Source of the DNA: Polyangiaceae bacterium
GTDB lineage: Bacteria; Myxococcota_A; Polyangia; Polyangiales; Polyangiaceae
Assembly: GCA_947475525.1 (NCBI GenBank)
Contig: CANJMI010000003.1
Span: 207,501-271,500, forward strand
Length of the DNA: 64,000 bases
Reading direction: 5' to 3'
Part shown: positions 9,556 to 19,324 of the stretch, piece by piece
How positions within the stretch are numbered: position 1 is the stretch's first letter
How the letters are laid out: each line of letters begins with the position of its first letter
Translations under genes and position numbers: made by a program
The notes under the pieces: generated by a model
The model's input: the letters and a program-made list of their open reading frames with translations, nothing else
What the model was told of the DNA's origin: nothing
Database searches by the model: none

Positions 9556-10644
9556 TCAGTGCGCCAACGTGAACGCGACCCACAGCACGGCCACGACAAT
9601 CCAACTTACCAACGCGAAGCCGCCGAGCACGAGCGTGAGCTTGTCATCTCGCCAACGCTTCGTAGTCGGCACGATGTCGCGCTCGGGGAGCAAAACTTTT
9701 TCGAGAATTGCGTGCAGTGGCATGCCGCCCGGCTGCCGTGTGCCGCTTTCCCTAGGCGGCGAATACCCCATGGCCGCGAACTGATCGGCGCGGTGACGAA
9801 GCCGCTGGCCCGTGCCGGGAACGCCGCTGCCGAGCGCGAGCGCGCGCATCCAAGGTGAGCGCTCGAATGCGTTTTGCGCCGTGAGGATCGACAGCACCTC
9901 ACCCGTTTTGGTGACCAGATCGCGCAGCTCCGCCAGGTGTTGGTACGCCCGGGCGCGCACCTCTGGATGTTCCTCGGATGAGAGCTTCGAAAAACAGGTC
10001 GATTCGAGTCTCGCGAGCAGTCCGTCGAGCTCGTGCTGAACGCGCTCGGTCACGCTCTGACCCCGCACGCCGTACGGCAACACGAAGCCCCAGGACTCTT
10101 CAGTTGCGCGCTCGGCGGTCCATTGAAAAGCGTCACCAAAGCCCCACAACACATCAATACCGGTGAGGAAAACGTATGTCGGAACGTCGGCATCGAGTGC
10201 TTGCCCCACCTCGACGAGGTAGCGCCGTAGCGTCTTCGCGTAGCGGTCGAGGGCTTCTTCGGTTGCGTCTGCGAGCACCCGCGCATCCACGACGATCAGC
10301 ACCCCGTCGAGTGGTTCACGCCGGCGTTTGACCTTCAACTCCTGACACAATTCCATCAGCGTCTCGGGCACCCGCCCAAGCCCGACGACGGAACGTCCTG
10401 GCTCGATGAACACGGCCTTTTCAGGGAGCCAGTACTGGCAGAGCTGACCCGGTACGTTGGTGGCGAGTGGCTGGTCGCCGTGCGGCCAGCTCACGTTCAG
10501 CGAGCGGATGAGCGTCGTGCGACCGGTCTGAGGTTCGCCGAGCACGAGGTACCAAGGGACCGCGTAGAGGGGATCTTTTGCGCTCGGGTGAAGCTGTCCC
10601 TGGACAGCGCCGAGTGCCGCGAGTTCGTAAGAAAACGTGGTCAT
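9556..10644 (-). CDS. Truncated TssM/IcmF-like protein (N-terminal GTPase domain plus one TM)
   Basis: 362 aa from ATG 10644. The ATG overlaps the stop of the TssL-like gene (ATGA), so the longer frame to 10731 is not used. PWYLVLGEPQTGRTTLI matches the Walker A region of TssM, with Arg in place of the invariant Lys. GVLIVVDARVL is the Walker-B-like strand, and the KRRREPLDG segment also fits TssM. One hydrophobic segment, LVLGGFALVSWIVVAVLWV, is at the C-terminus. Full TssM is about 1100 aa with a large periplasmic domain, all of which is missing here. With TssL it would form only an inner-membrane stub. Function unknown. Confidence 0.7.
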   Translation of the reverse strand: MTTFSYELAALGAVQGQLHPSAKDPLYAVPWYLVLGEPQTGRTTLIRSLNVSWPHGDQPLATNVPGQLCQYWLPEKAVFIEPGRSVVGLGRVPETLMELCQELKVKRRREPLDGVLIVVDARVLADATEEALDRYAKTLRRYLVEVGQALDADVPTYVFLTGIDVLWGFGDAFQWTAERATEESWGFVLPYGVRGQSVTERVQHELDGLLARLESTCFSKLSSEEHPEVRARAYQHLAELRDLVTKTGEVLSILTAQNAFERSPWMRALALGSGVPGTGQRLRHRADQFAAMGYSPPRESGTRQPGGMPLHAILEKVLLPERDIVPTTKRWRDDKLTLVLGGFALVSWIVVAVLWVAFTLAH

Positions 10645-11273
10645 AAGACGAACTTCACAACGCCAGCCGCGATCGCCGCCAAGAACAGGATGGCGCCGGT
10701 GGCTCTCGCGACCCAGAGCGACTCGTACCACGGACCGTCCGACGCCTGCGCCGCGGCGGCGTCTTCCTGCCGCACCTCGCGCAACACGCCACTATGCCAG
10801 TCGCGATCGGGGTCGACCCCCAGCTGCCGCGACAAATCTCGACGCAATTGGGTCAGCACATACCGGTCTTGACCAGGAAGTGCGTAGCTTCCGGTGAATC
10901 CCAATCCGAGAACCGCGGCGTAGGTCGCGACGACGCTCGTTGGGCCCTGTCGCACGCGAGCGAGTCGCTGGAAGACTTCGACGCCGCCATTGTTCGTGTT
11001 GAACCGCGTGGCCTGGAGCATGTACTGGCTCCACAACGGACGAAGGTCGGGCGCGCCCATGGCCATCTCGTCGATAAGCGCGCAAAGAGCGAATATACCG
11101 TCTTCGGCGCTCTGCACCGGGAGGGCGAGCGCCTCGCGGGAACGCTTCAGCTCATCGAGCAGCCAATTCGCGTGCTGAAGGACGAATTGAGGCTGTGGCC
11201 GCTGGGGACATTGCCGCAGCAGGCAGATCCACAAAAGCACATCCTGGCCAAATACGCCGATCGACTGTTCCAC
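10641..11273 (-). CDS. TssL/DotU (IcmH)-family inner-membrane protein
   Basis: 210 aa from GTG. The DotU-like helical cytoplasmic domain includes SAEDGIFALCALIDEMAMG, LWSQYMLQATRFNTNNGG and EVFQRLARV. It ends with one C-terminal transmembrane helix, the usual topology (cytoplasmic hook, C-terminal anchor). No OmpA-like extension follows. In type VI and IVb secretion, DotU/TssL partners IcmF/TssM, and here a short TssM-like gene follows with a 4-nt ATGA overlap. No sheath, tube, VgrG, baseplate or ClpV gene is in the window. It diverges from eno with about 80 bp between starts. Confidence 0.8.
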   Translation of the reverse strand: MEQSIGVFGQDVLLWICLLRQCPQRPQPQFVLQHANWLLDELKRSREALALPVQSAEDGIFALCALIDEMAMGAPDLRPLWSQYMLQATRFNTNNGGVEVFQRLARVRQGPTSVVATYAAVLGLGFTGSYALPGQDRYVLTQLRRDLSRQLGVDPDRDWHSGVLREVRQEDAAAAQASDGPWYESLWVARATGAILFLAAIAAGVVKFVL

Positions 11274-11300
11274 GCAGGCCCGAGCTTAGTTAAAAGATGA

Positions 11301-12638
<1,338 letters not shown>

Positions 12639-12687
12639 GCATCTCCGTGCACGTTCGGCGCACGCCCCACTTGCGATAACCTCGCTC

Positions 12688-13848
12688 GTGGGGCATACGC
12701 CCGGCATGGCGAAGAGCAAGGTGGCCGTCCTCAAGGTGCGGCCTGAGACCATCATCCAGGACATGCATCGGCTTTGCGAGCTCGCGGGGGTCAAGCAGGC
12801 GCTCGACCCGAATGCGACGACGATCCTGAAGGACAACATCTCCTGGCACTTCCCGTTCCCGGGGGCGAACACCACGCCGTGGCAGCTCGAGGGCACGATC
12901 CTCGCGCTCAAAGAGGCGGGCTTCAGCGACCAGTCATGCGTGCAGAACAAGACGGTCGTCACCGATGCGTTCAAGGGCGAGGACCTCAACAACTACCTAC
13001 CGATCCTGAAGAAGTACGACGTTCCCGTCCTCTACAATTTCAAGCCCGAGGACATGACGTGGATTGACTACAAGCCGCGCGCCAAGATGCACGTGCTCGA
13101 CCACATCTATCCGCAGGGCATTCAGCTTCCGGACTACTTCTTCGGTAAGAACATCGTCCACCTCCCGACCGTGAAGTGCCACATCTACACGACGACGACG
13201 GGGGCCATGAAGAACGCGTTCGGCGGGTTGCTCGCGACGCACCGCCACTACACGCACTCGTGGATCCATCGCACGCTCGTCGACCTCCTCGCGATTCAAA
13301 AGGAGATTCACTCCGGGCTCTTCGCGATCATGGACGGCACGACCGCCGGCAACGGGCCTGGTCCACGCACGATGATCCCGGTGATCAAGGATTACATGCT
13401 TGCGTCCGCGGATCAGGTCGCCATCGACGCGGTGGCCGCGAAGATGATGGGCTTCGATCCGATGAAGCTCGAGTACATCAACGTCGCGCACGGTGACAAA
13501 CTCGGCGTCGGTGATCCGCGCGAGATCGAGATCGTTGGCGACGACATTTCGAACGAAAGCTGGGGTTTTTCGGTCGGCGACAACGCGGCGAGTACCGTGG
13601 GCGATTTCATGTGGTTCGGACCCATGAAGCGCTTCCAAAAGCTGTTTTTCCACACGCCGCTCGTCAACGCGTTCATCTTCGGAAGTGAGGCGTACCACGA
13701 CTATTATCGCTGGCCGATGAAGGACAAAAAGACCTTCGAGCGCTGGCGTGAGGAGACCCAGTGGGGCAAGCTCTTCGCCGCGTACCGCCGCGGAGACGCC
13801 GATTCGGTCATGAAGATGGCCGCGGCATCGAGCAGCGTCCGGGGCTGA
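12688..13848 (+). CDS. DUF362 domain protein
   Basis: 386 aa. The DUF362 outline is visible: NIVHLPTVKCHIYTTTTGA with MKNAFGG (compare the typical LPKLKTH...KNLFG), then FAIMDGTTAGNGPGPR, then SADQVAIDAVAAKMMGF. The family is often found with iron-sulfur proteins, but no CxxCxxC ferredoxin motif occurs here. No signal peptide. The biochemical role is not established. The start may be GTG 12688 or ATG 12706. It follows eno by 49 bp and could be cotranscribed. Confidence 0.8.
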   Translation: MGHTPGMAKSKVAVLKVRPETIIQDMHRLCELAGVKQALDPNATTILKDNISWHFPFPGANTTPWQLEGTILALKEAGFSDQSCVQNKTVVTDAFKGEDLNNYLPILKKYDVPVLYNFKPEDMTWIDYKPRAKMHVLDHIYPQGIQLPDYFFGKNIVHLPTVKCHIYTTTTGAMKNAFGGLLATHRHYTHSWIHRTLVDLLAIQKEIHSGLFAIMDGTTAGNGPGPRTMIPVIKDYMLASADQVAIDAVAAKMMGFDPMKLEYINVAHGDKLGVGDPREIEIVGDDISNESWGFSVGDNAASTVGDFMWFGPMKRFQKLFFHTPLVNAFIFGSEAYHDYYRWPMKDKKTFERWREETQWGKLFAAYRRGDADSVMKMAAASSSVRG

Positions 13849-13864
13849 GGCCGGCCGGCGACGG

Positions 13865-14971
13865 TCAGGTGATTGGCGTGGCTTCGAAGTGCTTGCGTGT
13901 GCGCATGTAGAGCGCTTCGAGCTCGCCACTGGACGGCTTCAGTCTGCCTTGCGCGATTTCCCAAACGGCCTCGCGAATCGCTGAGTTGATCGGAGTGGCG
14001 ATCCCGTGCTGCGCGCCGCGGGTCACAACCTCGCCGTTTAGGAAGTCGACGGCCGGCGTCCGTCCGCGCTCAATCGCGCTCAGCATCGACGAGCGCAGGC
14101 GGCGGTAGCGAGTCCCCACTGCGAGCAGGAGCGCGTGCTTGGCGACGAGCGCGGGAGAGCCAAGTTTCGCGAGCCGCTCTTCTGCGGTGAGCGCGACCCA
14201 TTCGAGGTCCAACGTGCCGCTCACCTTCTCGAGGACAATCGATTCCGCGTGCGCGACCGCGACGGCTTCGGTCATTGTTTCGAGCGCGAGTCGCCGCACG
14301 AATCGGTGCTTCAAGAGAGGGCCGAGGCGTTCCCCGCCGATCGTTCCGAGCGACGAGACCGCACAATTGAGTGCGAGCTTCGACCAGCGCGCCCCAAGCA
14401 AATTGGTGCTCAAAGTGACAGGGCCGACCGCTTCGAGGAGGTTCCCAAGTTGCACGAGGCGCTCATCGATGGACCCGTCCAGGCGACCCAACACGAATCC
14501 GCCCGCCGAGGTTCGGTCGTAGACCCCAGGCTCGAGCATCGATGCTCCCCAAGCGACGATCGCGCCCATGACCCGGGAGGCGCCAGCGAGCTCGGCGAGG
14601 CGCACTTCACACAAGCCATTTTGAAGACAGATCAGTGCCCCATGCTCGGCGAGGTGAGGGAGCACGGAGCGCGCCGCCGCCTCCACTTCCGGCGGTTGAG
14701 TGGCGAGGATGATGAAGTCGAATGGACCGGCGTGCGCGGGGAGGGAACTTGTCGCGCTTGCCGTCACGTGGCCGAGCGCATTTTCGCCACGCACGACGAG
14801 CCCGCGATCGTTGATGACGTCGGCGGCTCGATCGTCGCGAGCAAGAAGAGTGACGTTGGCGCCGAGGTGAAACAGGTGCGCGGCTACGACTCCGCCGATC
14901 CCGCCGCTGCCAACGACCAGGAGTCGAGGCGACGTTTCGGTGGAAGATGAGGTCGCGTCCGGCTGAGTCAT
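13865..14971 (-). CDS. Ketopantoate reductase-like (ApbA/PanE family) oxidoreductase
   Basis: 368 aa from ATG 14971; the frame runs on to 15238 without homology. The N-terminal Rossmann fold has LLVVGSGGIGGVVAAHL (GxGxxG) and DFIILATQ, then LICLQNG. The C-terminal helical domain has RWSKLALNCAVSSLGTI, where PanE carries its catalytic Lys and Asn. This family reduces 2-dehydropantoate to pantoate with NADPH in coenzyme A synthesis, but paralogues act on other 2-keto acids. No other pan gene is nearby, so the substrate is uncertain. It is longer than E. coli PanE (303 aa). Confidence 0.78.
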   Translation of the reverse strand: MTQPDATSSSTETSPRLLVVGSGGIGGVVAAHLFHLGANVTLLARDDRAADVINDRGLVVRGENALGHVTASATSSLPAHAGPFDFIILATQPPEVEAAARSVLPHLAEHGALICLQNGLCEVRLAELAGASRVMGAIVAWGASMLEPGVYDRTSAGGFVLGRLDGSIDERLVQLGNLLEAVGPVTLSTNLLGARWSKLALNCAVSSLGTIGGERLGPLLKHRFVRRLALETMTEAVAVAHAESIVLEKVSGTLDLEWVALTAEERLAKLGSPALVAKHALLLAVGTRYRRLRSSMLSAIERGRTPAVDFLNGEVVTRGAQHGIATPINSAIREAVWEIAQGRLKPSSGELEALYMRTRKHFEATPIT

Positions 14972-15083
14972 GGCGTTCGAGGTTATCACGCGCGGCTCTG
15001 CATTGAGGCGTGGTCGCGCTCTTCTCGATTGTGCCGCGTTCGGCAGTGGACGTGCACGTCGAGGAGCGATAGCCGTAAAACTT

Positions 15084-15473
15084 ATGGGCGATAGCGTGCC
15101 GCCATCGATGACTGACCCCGCCGACCAGCGCTCCTCAGAGCGCATCGAGGTCGGGTGGTCCGTCGACTGCGAGACGGAGGACACGTTCCTGTTTGCGTCG
15201 ATCGCGAACATCTCCGACATGGGCGTCTTCGTCCGCACCGAGACGCCTTATGTGATCGGAACGTATTTGAGTCTTCGGTTCACGCCGCGCGATGGATTCG
15301 GGGAGTTCGTCTTGTCGGGTCGCGTGAAATGGGTAAACGAGATGCGACCGTTTCACGACAACATCAATCCCGGCATGGGGGTGATGATCCTCGACCTCAC
15401 GCCCGAGGACCGCGAGCGACTCGTCGACGTCATTCGCACGATCGCCTACTTGCGGCCCGACGCCGCGAGCTGA
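15084..15473 (+). CDS. PilZ-domain protein (TIGR02266-type)
   Basis: About 129 aa from ATG 15084; ATG 15108 is equally possible. Both c-di-GMP contact motifs are intact: RSSER (RxxxR) near the N-terminus and NISDMG (D/NxSxxG) about 25 residues later. GVFVRTETP and GTYLSLRFTPRDGFGEF fit the PilZ subfamily that is expanded in myxobacteria. It should be a small cytoplasmic c-di-GMP sensor. The start is divergent from the PanE-like gene, about 110 bp away. No cyclase or phosphodiesterase is adjacent. Confidence 0.85.
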   Translation: MGDSVPPSMTDPADQRSSERIEVGWSVDCETEDTFLFASIANISDMGVFVRTETPYVIGTYLSLRFTPRDGFGEFVLSGRVKWVNEMRPFHDNINPGMGVMILDLTPEDRERLVDVIRTIAYLRPDAAS

Positions 15474-15523
15474 CGTCTCACGCTTGCGAGTCTCGAGCTT
15501 GAGCTCGAGCCGAATGAGTGCGT

Positions 15524-17263
15524 TCACTCCGGCAAAGGGAACCGCCGCACAACGATGCCGTGGATTGGCTCCTCGAGTGACGTGTCTTGCCACCCAATTG
15601 CGACGTAGCTTTCCCCAATGGCCACGGCCGGCCCTTTGCGAACGTGGGCGACGCCCGGGTGTGACGCCAAGAAGTCTTCGTTTTGACCGTCGACATGGTT
15701 GAAACCGAAGCCCGCTTCCTGGCCGATGAAGCGCGACCACACCGTCCCGTCGCTCGCCAACCACGCGGCTACGAACCAACCTCCACCGGCCGCGACCGAA
15801 GGGACGGCGGGCACCGTCGCGGCGGGTGCGTTGCTCGAGAGAGGCGAGTCTTGGTCGCCTGCCAGCGGTTGCCCACTCGCGTCGAACCGCTGAATCACGA
15901 GCTGCTCTCCGCTCTGCCAGATGACCACGGCGCGCCCATCGGACTGCATGGCGACATCGGGTTGGTTCTGGAGGAGGTCGGTGGCGATGTTTACGCGCGT
16001 GGGCATGCCGATGACCGTACCGGTTGCGTCGATGGTCGTCGTGAAGACGTCGTCATCGCTCGCCCCGGTGAATGCGACGAGCCATCCTTTGCTCGAGCCC
16101 GCGACGTGCGGCTTGCCGGTCGGCGACATCGCGCCAAGCTCGATGTCGACGGCGGCCGGCACGAGCGTCCCGGTCGCACTCCGCAGTCGGGCCCGAAGCG
16201 AGCCGCCTTGGTTCCAGACGATCAGCGCGGAGCCTTCTGGACCGCCGGCGATGTCGGGAGCATCGCAGCTGGTGGCTGTGTTGGCGTTGACAATGGTGGG
16301 CTCGACGGTGGCGCAACCGTCCCCGCCAAGCACTGAAACGGACACGTTGTACTGTTGAGGTTGCGCCTTGTTGTCGAGGAACGCGACGGCGCTGAGGCCG
16401 GCCGACACCCGCGCGATGCTCGGCGAGTGTTGATCGCGTGCGATGCCCGTAACGAACACGTTGGCGCACGTCGCGGGCAGGCGCAGTTGTTTGCTCAGAG
16501 AGCCGGTGGCGATGGGCGTGAGGTTCGCCTTCATCGTGCGAAGATTGATGTCGTTTCCGCCGAGGCCTTCGGTGTCGGTGTAGACCGCGCGCAGCGAGCC
16601 GGGCACGTCGCCGGTGCCGGTGACCCCAGAAAACGCGAGGGAAAGCTCCGATTTGCTGTTCGGCGTGTTCGACGTCGTCGGAGACACACCCGGGATGCTG
16701 AGAACAATTTCGCGTGCGCGGCAGTCGCACTCGCAGACCTCGTCGGTGACGATCGCGATGCAGGATGCGTTACCGTTCGAGGGGGCTTCGCCAGCGCAGT
16801 TGGTCATCGCCTGGATGCCGTTGTCGCACTGCTCGGTCGATTGAAGTTTGCCGTCGTTGCAGCACCCAGGTTCGTTGTAGCGCTTCACTTTGACCGCGAC
16901 GTCGAGCGGGTCTTTGTCAATCGCGGCGGAGGTGCATCCCTCTGCGATTGGCTTGCCAGCCGTGGTCGCGAGGACATGGAAGATTCGCGTGGAGTCGTCC
17001 TTCTCCAGCTTGATTGTCTTGCACCAACTCGCCGAACCGCAATGGTCGAGCTGGAATGTTTCCGGGTCGGCTTCGTCGACCACGCTGCCCGTCGCGGGGT
17101 TGCAAGTGGAGCCCAGGCTCACCCGCAGTTCGACGCCCGTGGCTGAGTCCAGCAGCCCTGCCGGGGCACGCAGGTTCAATCCAATGTTGGCGGGCTCTCG
17201 GCTGCATGCAGCGATGACGAGGGTGCATGACCAGGACAGGACGGGAGCGACGAAGCGACGCAT
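15524..17263 (-). CDS. Large lipoprotein, function unknown
   Basis: 579 aa from ATG 17263, which starts a signal peptide ending VIAAC, a good lipobox. The N-terminal half contains many Cys residues (CNPATG, CCNDGK, CECDCRA). The C-terminal half has repeated beta-strand blades such as GSALIVWNQGG, GWLVAFTGASDDD, GRAVVIWQSGEQ and GWFVAAWLASDG, each about 45-50 residues apart. The spacing suggests a beta-propeller-like domain (inference). It is probably an outer-membrane or surface lipoprotein. The gene is convergent with the PilZ gene, 50 bp away. Confidence 0.7.
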   Translation of the reverse strand: MRRFVAPVLSWSCTLVIAACSREPANIGLNLRAPAGLLDSATGVELRVSLGSTCNPATGSVVDEADPETFQLDHCGSASWCKTIKLEKDDSTRIFHVLATTAGKPIAEGCTSAAIDKDPLDVAVKVKRYNEPGCCNDGKLQSTEQCDNGIQAMTNCAGEAPSNGNASCIAIVTDEVCECDCRAREIVLSIPGVSPTTSNTPNSKSELSLAFSGVTGTGDVPGSLRAVYTDTEGLGGNDINLRTMKANLTPIATGSLSKQLRLPATCANVFVTGIARDQHSPSIARVSAGLSAVAFLDNKAQPQQYNVSVSVLGGDGCATVEPTIVNANTATSCDAPDIAGGPEGSALIVWNQGGSLRARLRSATGTLVPAAVDIELGAMSPTGKPHVAGSSKGWLVAFTGASDDDVFTTTIDATGTVIGMPTRVNIATDLLQNQPDVAMQSDGRAVVIWQSGEQLVIQRFDASGQPLAGDQDSPLSSNAPAATVPAVPSVAAGGGWFVAAWLASDGTVWSRFIGQEAGFGFNHVDGQNEDFLASHPGVAHVRKGPAVAIGESYVAIGWQDTSLEEPIHGIVVRRFPLPE

Positions 17264-17347
17264 CCCGAGAGCATAGTCTGCGAAGAAAACGCGCAACAAG
17301 GAACATCGAGTGGAGGCACGCGATGAGTCCTCACGCGACGCGGCTCG

Positions 17348-18340
17348 TCAGTACGCCGAAGTGTCCGCGGGGCCGCTCGGTTTCGTGCTCTTCGCGCCGG
17401 CTGCAGGGCTCGACTTCGCGGCAGGCGCGGCAAGCCCGCCACGTCCGGTCGTGCCCGCGCCGCCGTCCCGGGCGAGCTCGGCCGCGGCTCGTTTTCCGTA
17501 CTCGGGATCATCTTCCAATTTTGCAAGCAGTTGCCGCGCCCGCGCGCGGTTCGCAAGCTCACGGTGGCATTGCGCTTCCTCGTAGGTCGCAGCCGCGCCG
17601 TAGCCCGTCGAGCCATAGCGATCGCGGAGCTTTTGGAAGTGGCTTATCGCAACTTTGCAGCCCGAAGCCGTACGCACGGCGCGGGCTTCGTTGAGCTCGG
17701 CCTCCTGAGCGTTCGTGCCGCCAACCGCGCTTGCGGCGGCGACCTCGCGCTTTGCATCCGCCGAATTTCCGTCTTGGAGATCTTTCTTGCTGCGGTCGGC
17801 TGCCGCGTCGTCCTCTCCCGCTGACCTCGATAAGGCGTCGGCGGGAGGAGCCGCGGCTGCGGGGCTCGGCGGAAGCGTGTCCGCGGCCACCGACCCGTTG
17901 GGGGCCCGTTGCGGCGATGCGACCCCCTCCGCCGTCACGCGCATCGCACCGGGCTTCGCGCGTAGGAGCAGCACGCTCGAACCGAGGACCATCACGAGCA
18001 ACGCTGCCATCGCAAACTGCGGGCGCATCGCGTGGCTCCCCGCCCAGGCCAACGAGCGCAGCAGTTTGCGGTGCCACGGCTCGCCCTGCGCCACCCGCGC
18101 CGCCGCTTCGAGAATGCGAGCTTCGAGGTCGTCGCTCGGCTCTTCGAGTGTGAGTTTCGCGAGGTCGAGGGCGCCGCGAAGCTTTGCCTCGAGCTCTCGG
18201 GCTGCGGCGTCGGTGTCGAGCCTCCGTTTGACCGAGGCGCGCGTAACCTCATCGAGCTCGTCGAAGAGGTAGTCCATCAGCTGCTGGTCGAAGGGGTCGC
18301 GGTCCATGGCTGAGTTTTCGGTTTCGAGTGCTTCGATCAC
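17348..18340 (-). CDS. Putative anti-sigma factor, zinc-less, with C-terminal repeat segment
   Basis: 330 aa from a GTG whose GTGA overlaps the sigma-factor stop, indicating coupling; ATG 18307 is an alternative. The N-terminal helices (MDYLFDELDEVTRASVKRR) look like an anti-sigma domain but lack the HxxxCxxC zinc motif. One transmembrane segment, FAMAALLVMVLGSSVLLL, sits at about residues 108-126. A low-complexity Ala/Pro/Ser region follows, then a TPR-like helix pair around ISHFQKLRDRYG. The topology (cytoplasmic sigma-binding end, membrane segment, periplasmic sensor) fits an ECF anti-sigma factor. The role is inferred mainly from gene order. Confidence 0.65.
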   Translation of the reverse strand: MIEALETENSAMDRDPFDQQLMDYLFDELDEVTRASVKRRLDTDAAARELEAKLRGALDLAKLTLEEPSDDLEARILEAAARVAQGEPWHRKLLRSLAWAGSHAMRPQFAMAALLVMVLGSSVLLLRAKPGAMRVTAEGVASPQRAPNGSVAADTLPPSPAAAAPPADALSRSAGEDDAAADRSKKDLQDGNSADAKREVAAASAVGGTNAQEAELNEARAVRTASGCKVAISHFQKLRDRYGSTGYGAAATYEEAQCHRELANRARARQLLAKLEDDPEYGKRAAAELARDGGAGTTGRGGLAAPAAKSSPAAGAKSTKPSGPADTSAY

Positions 18341-18948
18341 TTCCGAACACGTGCGAGGTCTTCGTACTCGATCAATGCTTCCTGGAGCCGCTCGAGAGCG
18401 TATCTCATTCGGCTTTTGACCGTATTTTCAGAGACTCCCGTGATCTCGGCGATGTCCTTGAAGGGGACTTGGCCAAGTTGTCTAAGGAGGAAGACTTCGC
18501 GCTGCTCGGCCGGGAGCGCATCGAGCGCCCGGTTGACGCGCGCGCCAATGTCGGCGCTCACGGCGGTACGTTCGGCGGACGATTCAGGGCGATTGTCGGC
18601 GATGCGCTCGCTGAGTGTCGCGCCTTGCGTGTCACCGTCGCGACCCACCGGTTGATCGAGCGACGCATGCCGCCTCAGGGCGCTCTTGCGCAAGTGGTCG
18701 ATGCACAGGTTGCGGGCGATCGCGTACGTCCAGGTCGAAAACCGGGCCTCATGCTTGAATGACGCCGCGCTCTGCACCACCCTCACGAACGTGTCTTGGG
18801 TGAGGTCTTCCGCGATGCCGCGGTCTCGGACTTGGCGGAGGATGAAATTGAACATCGACGTCTTGTGCCGCCCGACCAAAATCCCGAACGCCTTTCGGTC
18901 GCCGCCCTGGAATTGCCTCATCAGGGCTTCGTCCGATACCCCGCTCAC
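18337..18948 (-). CDS. ECF-type RNA polymerase sigma factor
   Basis: 203 aa from GTG 18948, chosen because MSGVSDEALMRQFQGGD begins a standard ECF N-terminus; upstream frame to 19230 has no homology. Sigma region 2 is seen in IAEDLTQDTFVRVVQ and FSTWTYAIARNLCIDHLR. Region 4 is seen in LPAEQREVFLLRQLGQ and FKDIAEITGVSENTVKSRM. It should direct transcription of a small envelope or stress regulon. It is translationally coupled to the downstream membrane protein, its likely antagonist. Confidence 0.9.
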   Translation of the reverse strand: MSGVSDEALMRQFQGGDRKAFGILVGRHKTSMFNFILRQVRDRGIAEDLTQDTFVRVVQSAASFKHEARFSTWTYAIARNLCIDHLRKSALRRHASLDQPVGRDGDTQGATLSERIADNRPESSAERTAVSADIGARVNRALDALPAEQREVFLLRQLGQVPFKDIAEITGVSENTVKSRMRYALERLQEALIEYEDLARVRK

Positions 18949-19240
18949 TTCGGCCAAACGAGCCCCCGTTCGGGCAATTGGCCCACCGGCGCTGGTCGTC
19001 GCCAAGTGCCTGGACGCGCGACGGCTCGGAAAGGTCTCCCGACCGGCTCTTTCCCTTCCTTGCCGCCCATGCGTCGAGGATACTACAGCCGCCGACCCTC
19101 CGAGCCCAAGCTCGTCGTCGGCTGGGCCGGTTTGAATGATTCGAAGCGCGACGTCATCGAAGCGTGTGATGCTGGGTGGAGCGCGAAGCCCGCAATTCGC
19201 CGGGCTGGCTGCTCGTGGCGGCCTCGGCAACGATCCGTCG

Positions 19241-19270
19241 TTGCCAGAAGCACGCCCGGGCGACTAGACT
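19241..19270 (+). promoter_or_regulatory. Possible sigma-70-like promoter for the TPR operon
   Basis: TTGCCA at 19241-19246 and TAGACT at 19265-19270 are separated by 18 nt. The match is partial (4 of 6 in the -10). It lies about 55 nt upstream of the first start codon and upstream of the hairpin at 19285. Confidence 0.35.
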
Positions 19271-19284
19271 TAGCGCACCGTTCT

Positions 19285-19310
19285 CTCCGTGACCGCAACG
19301 GAGCGTTTTT
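19285..19310 (+). promoter_or_regulatory. Terminator-like leader hairpin
   Basis: CTCCGT (19285-19290) pairs with ACGGAG (19298-19303) around a 7-nt loop, followed by CGTTTTT. It sits between the candidate promoter and the Shine-Dalgarno GAGGA of the first operon gene. It could act as an attenuator, but a 6-bp stem may be chance. Confidence 0.3.
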
Positions 19311-19324
19311 GTGTGAGGAATTTC

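Larger units (their letters stand above)
18949..19324. other. Divergent intergenic region upstream of the Glt/Nfs-like operon
   Basis: About 375 bp between the ECF sigma start and the first gene of the TPR operon. A plausible plus-strand promoter (19241-19270) and a hairpin followed by T residues (19285-19310) are listed separately. Open frames crossing it on both strands lack codon-usage or family support, so no gene is called. Confidence 0.5.

Noticed and set aside
9556-11273. Complete type VI secretion locus
   Set aside because: Only TssL-like and shortened TssM-like genes occur; no sheath, Hcp, VgrG, baseplate or ClpV gene is in the window.
15474-15523. Bidirectional terminator between the PilZ and lipoprotein genes
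   Set aside because: TCGAGC-TTGA-GCTCGA can form a short stem but no T run follows on either strand.
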